From CAVREM01 sp963728825 (GTDB lineage Bacteria; Acidobacteriota; Vicinamibacteria; Vicinamibacterales; CAVVIG01), in NCBI GenBank assembly GCA_963728825.1, contig CAVSLA010000003.1, positions 319,791 to 383,790 of the forward strand: a stretch of DNA of 64,000 bases. Direction: 5' to 3'. Below the pieces are notes generated by a model. The model saw nothing but the letters and a program-made list of their open reading frames with translations. It did no database searches and was not told where the DNA came from. Below, piece after piece: positions 57,481-64,000 of the stretch. Numbering within the stretch: the stretch's first letter is position 1; every line of letters begins with the position of its first letter. The position numbers were made by a program, and so were the translations under genes.

Positions 57481-59010
57481 GTGGCGGCCGCCGCCGTATT
57501 CGCCGTGTGGGTGGCCAACCGGAAACGGATCGCCGCCGAGACCATCGGTCGCGCCGAAGAACAAGCCCTCCGCATCGCCAAGGACGCCGAGCGCGAAGCC
57601 GAAACCCGCAAGAAGGAAGCGCTGCTCGAGGCCAAGGAAAAGGCCCACGAGCTGCTGACTCAGGCCGAGAAGCAGGCGCGTCACGACCGGCAGCAGGCCC
57701 AGACCCTCGAGCAGACGCTGATGCGCCGCGAGGCGTCGCTCACCGAGCGGCAGTCAGGCATCGATCGGCTCGAGCGCGATCTGCAGGGGCGCGAGAAGTC
57801 GGTCGCCGAGCGGGAGCGGACGTCGAAAGCCGCCGCGGATAAATACGAGCGGCTGGTGGCGCAGCAGCAGCACGACCTCGAGCGCGTCGCCGGCCTGACC
57901 GCGGAGGAAGCCAAGGAGCTGCTGCTCAAGCAGATCGAAGGCGAGGCGCGCCATGACGCCGCCAACCTCCTCAAACGGCTGGACGCGGAAGCGCGCGAGA
58001 TCGCCGGCGACCGCGCCAAGCAGTACATCACCGAGGCCATTCAACGATCCGCCGCCGAGCACGCGATCGAGACGACGGTCTCGGTGGTCGATCTGCCGAG
58101 CGACGACCTCAAGGGCCGGATCATCGGACGGGAAGGGCGCAACATCCGTGCGCTCGAGCTGGCCACCGGCGTCGACCTGATCGTCGATGACACGCCGGGG
58201 GCGATCATTCTCTCCGGCTTCGATCCCTACCGGCGCGAGATCGCCAAGAAAGCGATCGAGAAGCTGATTGCCGACGGCCGCATCCACCCCGCCCGCATCG
58301 AGGAGGTCGTCCAGAAGGTCAAGGACGAGACCGACGAGGAGATGCGGAAGGAAGGCGGCGCGGTCGCCTTCGAGCTCGGCCTGCACGATCTCCACCCCGA
58401 GATTCTCCGGCTGATGGGACGCCTGAAATACCGGACCAGCTACGGCCAGAACGTGCTGTCCCACTCGGCCGAAGTCGCGCGGCTCGCGGGCATCATGGCC
58501 AAGGAGGTCGGCCTCGACGCGCACGTCGCCGTCCGCGCCGCGTTCGTCCACGACATCGGCAAGGCGATCGACCGCGAGATGCAGGGCACGCACCTCGAGA
58601 TCGGCATCGATTTCCTCCGCAAGCACGGCGAGAGCGAGCCGGTGGTCATGGCGATGGCCGCGCATCACATGGACATCGACTGGCCGTCGCTCGAGGCGAT
58701 GATCGTCCAGGCGGCCGACGCCATCTCCGCGGCCCGTCCGGGTGCCCGCCGCGACATCCTCGAGTCCTACGTCAAGCGCCTGGAAAAGCTCGAAGGCATT
58801 GCCGACTCGTTCAAGGGCGTCTCCAAGTCGTTCGCGCTCCAGGCCGGCCGCGAGATCCGCATCATGGTCGAGAGCGAGAAGATCTCGGACGAAGAGGCGA
58901 TCTGGCTCTCGAAGGACATCGCGCGGCGCATCGAGAACGAGCTCGAGTACCCCGGACAGATCAAGGTCACGGTCATCCGGGAAACGCGGGCGGTGGACTA
59001 CGCGAAGTGA
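57481..59010 (+). CDS. rny: Ribonuclease Y
   Basis: A membrane-anchored endoribonuclease (about 509 residues) that starts mRNA decay. After the short hydrophobic N-terminus comes a coiled coil (RKKEALLEAKEKAHELLTQAEKQ), then a KH domain with IIGREGRNIRALE and an HD domain with SHSAEVARLAG and HDIGKAIDREMQGTHLEIG. The start is not secure: the GTG at 57481 gives only about 15 hydrophobic residues, and the upstream in-frame codons (VLVNVLITLV) are also hydrophobic without an ATG. The real start may lie upstream at a rare codon. Confidence 0.92.
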   Translation: MAAAAVFAVWVANRKRIAAETIGRAEEQALRIAKDAEREAETRKKEALLEAKEKAHELLTQAEKQARHDRQQAQTLEQTLMRREASLTERQSGIDRLERDLQGREKSVAERERTSKAAADKYERLVAQQQHDLERVAGLTAEEAKELLLKQIEGEARHDAANLLKRLDAEAREIAGDRAKQYITEAIQRSAAEHAIETTVSVVDLPSDDLKGRIIGREGRNIRALELATGVDLIVDDTPGAIILSGFDPYRREIAKKAIEKLIADGRIHPARIEEVVQKVKDETDEEMRKEGGAVAFELGLHDLHPEILRLMGRLKYRTSYGQNVLSHSAEVARLAGIMAKEVGLDAHVAVRAAFVHDIGKAIDREMQGTHLEIGIDFLRKHGESEPVVMAMAAHHMDIDWPSLEAMIVQAADAISAARPGARRDILESYVKRLEKLEGIADSFKGVSKSFALQAGREIRIMVESEKISDEEAIWLSKDIARRIENELEYPGQIKVTVIRETRAVDYAK

Positions 59011-59058
59011 TCGGGGCGTGTCCGACCACGAGCCCTGCGCCACCAGTCCCGAGACCCG

Positions 59059-60099
59059 ATGACCACCGTCTCCACCCTCACGGAATCCGAGCTGATTGAG
59101 CGCATTCGCCGGCTGCTGCCGCCGGCGCCAGACTGGGTGAGCGTCGGAATCGGCGACGATGCGGCGATCGTCGCCCCGGCGAGAAACCGGCTCGAGGCGT
59201 TGACGGTCGATGCGATCGTCGAGGGGGTGCACTTCGACCGCCGATTCACGCCGGCCGACGCGATCGGTCATCGCGCGCTCGCCGTCAACCTGAGCGACCT
59301 GGCGGCGATGGGGGCCGAGCCGCGACTGGCGCTGCTGTCGCTCGCGTTGCCGGCGGATCTCAGCTGCGACGACTTCGAGGCGATCATCGGGGCAATCGCT
59401 TCCCTCGCCCGACGCTACGCCATCCACGTCGTGGGCGGCAATCTCACGCGCTCGCCTGGGCCATTGATGATTGACATCATGGCGGCTGGAACCGTCAAGC
59501 CGCGACAGGCGCTGACCCGCAGCGGGGCACGGCCGGGCGATGAGCTGTACGTCACGGGATCGATTGGGGCCGCCGCCGCCGGTTTGGAAATGTTACGCGT
59601 ACGTAGGGCGGACCTCTTAGGTCCGCCGCTCTCAGGTCCGCCGAGTTCTGACCTCTCAGGTCCGCCGAATCCCTGTATCTCCCGTTACCTCTACCCCGAG
59701 CCCCGCGTCCGAACCGGATTGCTGCTGGCTCGAAACCGCGCGGCGACGGCCTGCGTCGATTTGAGCGACGGTCTCGGCGATGCGGTCGCGCGGCTCGCCG
59801 AAGCGAGTGGGGTGGGGGCGGTGATTGACGGCGACGCGCTGCCGATCGAACCTGATGCCGCCAGGTGGTTTCTCGAGCGCGGGGCGGACCCGGTGTTCGC
59901 GGCAGTCTCCGGCGGGGATGACTACGAGCTTCTCGTCGCCGTTCGCCCCCGGCTGCGCGGCCGCCTGACCGCGGCAACCCGGCACGGACGTGCCCCGCTC
60001 GCTCGAATTGGTGTCTGCACCGAAGATCGGGCACGCCTGGTGCGGCGCGCCGCCGGCGGAGACTCGCCGTTGCCCGGCGGGTACACTCATTTCCAATGA
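59059..60099 (+). CDS. thiL: Thiamine-monophosphate kinase, with repeat insertion
   Basis: A 346-residue enzyme phosphorylating thiamine monophosphate to ThDP. The AIR-synthase-like motifs are all present: GIGDDAAIV, VNLSDLAAMGAEP, GGNLTRSPGPL and DLSDGLGDAV. Between SIGAAAAGLEML and SRYLYPEPRVRTG is an extra stretch of about 26 residues (VRRADLLGPPLSGPPSSDL... NPC) coded by GGCGGACCT-type repeats. Normal ThiL joins these directly with a short loop. Overlaps the next gene by four bases. ThDP from this pathway would feed the E1 enzyme at 5-7.5 kb. Confidence 0.95.
   Translation: MTTVSTLTESELIERIRRLLPPAPDWVSVGIGDDAAIVAPARNRLEALTVDAIVEGVHFDRRFTPADAIGHRALAVNLSDLAAMGAEPRLALLSLALPADLSCDDFEAIIGAIASLARRYAIHVVGGNLTRSPGPLMIDIMAAGTVKPRQALTRSGARPGDELYVTGSIGAAAAGLEMLRVRRADLLGPPLSGPPSSDLSGPPNPCISRYLYPEPRVRTGLLLARNRAATACVDLSDGLGDAVARLAEASGVGAVIDGDALPIEPDAARWFLERGADPVFAAVSGGDDYELLVAVRPRLRGRLTAATRHGRAPLARIGVCTEDRARLVRRAAGGDSPLPGGYTHFQ
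59607..59667. repeat. GGCGGACCT palindrome and half-copies inside thiL
   Basis: A full palindrome at 59607-59627 is followed by two AGGTCCGCC half-copies to 59667. It reads in frame as ADLLGPP and related segments. It is the only full copy of the family that lies wholly inside a gene. Confidence 0.9.
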
Positions 60100-60605
60100 T
60101 TCACCAGACGCGCTCACTCTTCCGGCGCTGGCTGAGCGCGCTCCTCCACATCAAGGACACGCCGGAACGAACGGCGGCGGCGTTCGCGCTCGGCGTCTTC
60201 TTCGGGTTCTCGCCCTTTCTGGGTCTCCACACCATCATGGCCGTCGTGCTGGCGTTCCTGCTGAATCTGAACAGGGTGGCCGTCCTGCTGGGGGTCTATT
60301 CGAACCTGCCGTGGATCATTGGTGCCTACTACGCTTCGACGACGATGCTGGGCGCCGCCATCCTCCGGACGGGGCTGCCCGAAGGTTTCCGGGATCGGCT
60401 GGGGGCGCTGTTCGAGCTGTCGATTCTCCAGGCCGACTTCTGGCAGGAGCTCGCCCGGCTGCTGATGCCCCTGCTGTGGCCGTTTACGGTGGGTTCGACG
60501 ATCGGTGCCATTCTGCTCGCCGCCGCCGCCTATCCCCTGGCCCTCGGTTTCATCAATAGCCGCAAGCACTTACAGGAAATGATCCACCACAAGCCAGACG
60601 CCTGA
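60096..60605 (+). CDS. DUF2062 domain membrane protein
   Basis: A 169-residue protein with the DUF2062 signature PERTAAAFALGVFFGFSPFLGLHTIMAVVLAFLLNLNRVAVLLG, ending NLPWIIGAYYASTTMLGAAIL. A further C-terminal membrane hairpin (PLLWPFTVGSTIGAILLAAAAYPLAL) follows. The family is widespread and its function unproven; some members sit with glycosyltransferases. Its ATG overlaps the thiL stop. Confidence 0.88.
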   Translation: MIHQTRSLFRRWLSALLHIKDTPERTAAAFALGVFFGFSPFLGLHTIMAVVLAFLLNLNRVAVLLGVYSNLPWIIGAYYASTTMLGAAILRTGLPEGFRDRLGALFELSILQADFWQELARLLMPLLWPFTVGSTIGAILLAAAAYPLALGFINSRKHLQEMIHHKPDA

Positions 60606-60671
60606 TTTCAGATCTGAAATCCGAAAGACCGACCCATTTCGGCCTCCCGGGTCTTACAATTTCCTGAGCCG

Positions 60672-61229
60672 ATGGTCATCGCTGGGTCGTTCTGGCGGAA
60701 GGTGGTGGTAACGGCGATAGCCGCCGTGGGCTTCGTGTCGCTCTACGAGGCGACCATGCTCGACTCCAAGCAGGCGGCATTGACGGGGGCCACCGCTGCC
60801 GCGACTGCCGTGATGCCGCCGCCCGAACCGGGAGCGCGCCTCTCCTTCACCGCCACGGCCTATTGCAAAGGGCTGACGACCAAAGCCGGCGCTCCCGTCC
60901 AGGCGGGAATCGCTGCGTCCGATCCGGCGCTCCTGCCGATGGGGTCCATCGTGGAGATTGATTCGCCCGACTCCAGATACGACGGGGTCTATTCCATCCT
61001 CGACACCGGTCCCGCGGTGCAGGGGCCCGAGATCGATATCTACATGTGGAGCTGCCATGAGGCGCTGAAGTTCGGCCGCAAGCCGATCCGGCTCACCGTC
61101 CTGCGCCTCGGCTGGAATCCCAGGGCGACTGCCCCGGGCTTCATGAATCGTCTGTTCCGTCAGCTCGAACAACCGGAGTCTGACGGCCGTTCGCTGCCAT
61201 CCCGCCCGCTGCCGATCCAGGCGCAGTAG
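60672..61229 (+). CDS. 3D domain protein (MltA-like beta-barrel)
   Basis: A 185-residue exported protein. An N-terminal anchor (VVVTAIAAVGFVSLYEA) is followed by a 3D domain with the three-Asp pattern: GIAASDPALLPMGSIVEI, DGVYSILDTGPAVQGPEIDIY and MWSCHEALKFGRKPIRLTVLR. The domain is the catalytic part of lytic transglycosylase MltA and of resuscitation-factor-like proteins; the membrane position would let it cut peptidoglycan. It converges on the ABC gene. Start ATG 60672. Confidence 0.85.
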   Translation: MVIAGSFWRKVVVTAIAAVGFVSLYEATMLDSKQAALTGATAAATAVMPPPEPGARLSFTATAYCKGLTTKAGAPVQAGIAASDPALLPMGSIVEIDSPDSRYDGVYSILDTGPAVQGPEIDIYMWSCHEALKFGRKPIRLTVLRLGWNPRATAPGFMNRLFRQLEQPESDGRSLPSRPLPIQAQ

Positions 61230-61237
61230 GGCCGGCC

Positions 61238-63045
61238 CTACCCGTGAGTACTTGAGGTTTCGCGCGCGACCGGTTCGCTCTTGTACTGCAACTCGAACAG
61301 CTTGAAGTAGATGCCGCGGGCGGCCAGCAGTTCCTGATGCGAGCCCGTTTCGCGCACCGCCCCCTTGTGGAGCACGAGGATCTTGTCCATGTCCTGGATC
61401 GTCGACAGGCGGTGCGCAATGGCAATCGTCGTCCGGCCTGCCATCAGGGTGTCCAGAGCGTCGCGAATCAGCAGCTCGGTCTCGGTGTCGACGCTCGAGG
61501 TCGCTTCGTCGAGGATCAGGACGCGCGGGTCGAAGGCGAGCGCCCGCGCAAACGACAGCAGCTGCTTCTGACCAACCGACAGGCTCGCGCCGCGCTCGGC
61601 CACCGGTGCCGCATACCGACCCGGCAGCCGCTCGATGAAATGATCGGCGTGCACGGCGCGCGCCGCCCGCTCCACCCGCTCATCGTCAATCGACCTGTTG
61701 CCGAGCCGGACGTTCTCGGCGATCGTCCCCGAGAAGAGGTGGACGTCCTGCAGCACGAGGCTGAACAGGCTTCGCAGATCGCTCAACGTCATCTCGCGGA
61801 TGTCGACGCCGTTCACGAGGATGCGGCCGCGCTGCACGTCGTAGAAACGCAGCAGCAGATTGATGATGGTCGTCTTCCCCGATCCGGTGGCCCCGACGAT
61901 GCCCAGCCGCTCGCCAGGTTTCACCTCGAACGACACATCTTTCAGGACCCAGTCGTTCTCGTTGTAGGCGAACCAGACGTGCTCGAAGACGATGCGAACC
62001 GGTTGCGCCGGTTGCACCGGCTGAAGCGGGCGCACAGGGTCCTGGATGACGACTGGTTCGTCGAGGAGCTTGAAGATCCGCTCCGATGACGCCATCGCCG
62101 ACTGCAGGACGTTGAACTTCTCCGACATGTCGCTGATGGGCCGGAAGAAGCGCTGCGAGTACTGCAGGAACGCGGCGAGCGTCCCGAGCGTGACCGCGCC
62201 GGCCATGACACTCGCGCCGCCGTACCAGATGATCAGCGCCGACGCCAGCGAGGCGATGGCCTCGATCGCCGGGTAGAACACGGCGTAGTAGAAAATCGAA
62301 TCGATGTTGGCGTCGCGGTGCCGCCGATCGATCTCGTCGAACCGCTCGAAATTCAGACGTTCCCGGCGAAACAGCTGCACCGTGGCCATACCGGTGATGT
62401 TTTCCTGGAGAAACGCGTTGATGCGGGCAATCCAGCCGCGCACCACCCGGTAGGACTCGCGGACGTGCACGCGAAACCACTGGGTGACGAGGACGATGAG
62501 CGGCAGCACCGAGAAGGCGACCAGCGCCAGCCGCCAGTCCATCATCAGCATCACGGCCATGATGCCGACCAGCGTCAGCACGTCGCCGAAGATCGTGACC
62601 ACACCCGAGTTGAAGAGATCGTTGATGACGTCGACATCCGACGTGACGCGCGTCATCAAGCGGCCGACCGGGTTGCGGTCGTAGTACTTGAGGTCGAGCT
62701 TCTGCAGATGGCCGTAGACCTCCATCCGCAGGTCGAACATGATCCGCTGCCCGGTGAGCTGCATCGCCCAGGTCTGTACGTATTCGGCGACGAACGCGAC
62801 CACCAGCGTCGACGCGTACAGGCCGGCCAGAGTGCCGAGGCCGTCGAGGCGTCCTTCGGCGATGTAGCGGTCGATGGCCAGCTTGAAGAGGTACGGTTGC
62901 GCCAGGGACGCTCCCGCCAGCACCAAAATCGCCGCCACCGCCAGCAGGTACCTGCCGCCAGTACCGGCCGCAGGTAGACCAGCAGCCGCCGCATCAGGAC
63001 CGCGTCGTACACCTTGCCCAGGATTTCGTCGTCGTGCTGGGTCAT
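61238..63045 (-). CDS. ABC exporter half-transporter (ATPase fused to permease), frameshift near the 5' end
   Basis: Permease plus ATPase (about 600 residues if intact), type IV ABC exporter of the MsbA/multidrug class. Walker A GATGSGKTTI, signature LSVGQKQLL, Walker B RVLILDEATSSVD and H-loop AHRLST are complete. The N-terminal MTQHDDEILGKVYDAVLMRRLLVYLRPVLAAG is in another frame from GRYLLAVAAILVLAGASLAQPYLFKLAIDRYI, so a one-base deletion near 62950-62962 must be assumed. The start overlaps the next gene as ATGA. Possibly half of a heterodimer with its upstream neighbour. Confidence 0.85.
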
Positions 63046-64000
63046 GAAGCAGCCAGTTCCTCCTCCAGCAACTGCTTCTTGTGCAGCTCGGCGTAAAATC
63101 CGTCCCGCTCGATCAGCTCGCCGTGCGTGCCGCGCTCGACGATGCGGCCCTGGTCGAGAACGAATATCTGATCGGCGTCGCGCACCGTCGAGATGCGGTG
63201 CGACACGATGATCGAGGTCCGCTGGCGCATGACGCCGCGCAGCCGGGCAAGAATCTCCTCCTCGGTATAGGTATCCACGGCCGAGAGCGCGTCGTCCAGG
63301 ATGAGGATGCGCGGGTCGATGACGATCGCCCGGGCGATGGCCGTCCGCTGCTTCTGTCCGCCGGAGAGCGTGATCCCTCGCTCGCCGACCATCGTCTCGT
63401 AGCCCTTGGGAAAGTCGGCAACGTCCTTGTCGAGGCGCGCGATCGCCGCTGCGGCCTCGATCCGCGGCTGCCGCTGATGCCTCGCGTCGGATTCACTCGT
63501 CCTCGGCTCGTCCTTCGACAGGCTCAGGACGACCCTGAGCGGAGTCGAAGGGTCGGCATGGCCGCGGCGCTCTCCCTCTCTTCCATCTGATTGGCGTCCA
63601 GGCCGAAGGCGACGTTTGCCGCCAGCGTGTCCGAGAAGAGGAAAGGCTCTTGCGGGACGAAGCCGATCGCGCCGCGGAGACCGCCAGAGGAATGTCACGG
63701 ATGTCCACGCCGTCGACGAACACCGTTCCACGCAGCGGATCGTGGAGGCGCGGCAGCAGGCCAATCAGCGTCGACTTCCCAGATCCGGTCAGCCCCGACG
63801 AATGCCACGGTCTGGCCAGCCCGGATGTGCGCGTTGACGTGATCGAGGACCGGAGTTCCGTTGTAGGCGAAGACCAGGTCCCGGAATTCGATCTCGCCAC
63901 GGATCGGCCTCTGCGTCCTTGTCTCCGGAGGCGCGGCCGTCTCGTCCTCGATCTGCGGCCGCGTATCCATCACCTCCAGCATCCGCTTCCAGCTCGCCAT
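63042..64000 (-). pseudogene. ABC exporter half-transporter, partial, with multiple frameshifts and a repeat insertion
   Basis: Right-edge fragment of an ABC exporter (ATPase part). The coding frame switches at the CCCC run 63793-63796 (VAFVG to LTGSGKSTLI) and again at 63675-63682 (DGVDIRDIPLA to LRGAIGFVPQEPFLF). A third break is at a palindromic insertion (63511-63551). After these, LSGGQKQR, ILILDDALSAVD and SHRIST are intact. Whether this is a decaying gene or poor consensus cannot be told from one sequence. Permease half lies outside. Confidence 0.75.
63511..63551. repeat. Palindromic element (TCCTTCGACAGG type) inside the ABC gene
   Basis: CCTTCGAC and GTCGAAGG arms enclose a second stem, CTCAGG with CCTGAG. 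On the minus strand it reads STPLRVVLSLSKDE in one frame and ends in a stop in the frame of the preceding exporter sequence. I recall similar palindromes, translated as SLSKDE-like peptides, in genomes of several phyla, so this may be a widespread mobile repeat. Confidence 0.85.

Noticed and set aside
57252..57842. 196-residue plus-strand frame over the 6S RNA and the rny 5' end
   Set aside because: It crosses the 6S structure and then runs in a wrong frame of rny; Arg-rich composition without motif.

Overview
The window is a GC-rich chromosomal segment of a Gram-negative bacterium: lpxB and lpxD (lipid A synthesis), outer-membrane-type barrels, lipoproteins and an EnvC-type amidase activator are present. 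The mix of PQQ-type sugar dehydrogenases, M16/M49-like/matrixin peptidases, the AMMECR1/MEMO pair, RNase Y and 6S RNA suggests Acidobacteriota, probably Vicinamibacteria. That placement is my inference, not a computed result. No phage, insertion sequence, CRISPR array or rRNA operon was seen.

Layout. 1-11.7 kb: an envelope/periplasmic oxidation region with an MBOAT O-acyltransferase, a sugar dehydrogenase with FG-GAP-type repeats, two small c-type cytochromes, a YgiT-type zinc finger, a thiamine-diphosphate E1 beta/alpha pair whose alpha subunit carries a Tat lipoprotein signal, a secreted protein of unknown function, an M49-like peptidase and a second sugar dehydrogenase. 11.7-16.7 kb: algH-udgX-queG and acnA. 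16.7-21.2 kb: a polytopic membrane protein, two tiny hydrophilic proteins and a three-gene secreted operon with a matrixin-like protease. 21.3-29.5 kb: lpxB, two M16 peptidases, a barrel, lpxD, a K+/H+-exchange-like membrane protein and an S1/P1-type enzyme. 29.6-37.5 kb: a YdjM-type hydrolase, nfo, AMMECR1 and MEMO, gatC-gatA, a metallopeptidase/ATP-grasp pair and an rpoZ-like gene. 37.5-40.6 kb: dnaK flanked by two hsp20 genes. 40.6-49.7 kb: ymdB, xseA-xseB-ispA-tlyA-nadK facing mltG-ruvX, then envC-like and S41 genes. 49.8-61.2 kb: tRNA-Val, thrS-infC-rpmI-rplT-pheS-pheT, zapB-like, zapA, 6S RNA, rny, thiL, a DUF2062 gene and a 3D-domain gene. 61.2-64 kb: two ABC exporter half-genes with several reading-frame breaks.

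The most unusual property is a set of at least six unrelated short repeat families scattered between genes: a CAGTCGW 7-mer, a GGTGCC-rich tract, an AAATCCTS 8-mer, a CCTTTGTGT 9-mer, GGCGGACCT/GGCCGGGCC palindromes, and a TCCTTCGACAGG-type palindrome. They also enter genes. One lies in frame inside thiL, one inside the AMMECR1 gene and one inside xseA, and one interrupts an ABC gene. Others supply start or stop codons for lpxB, tlyA, gatA, ispA, zapA and a cytochrome gene. The second notable item is the apparently exported ThDP enzyme beside cytochromes c.
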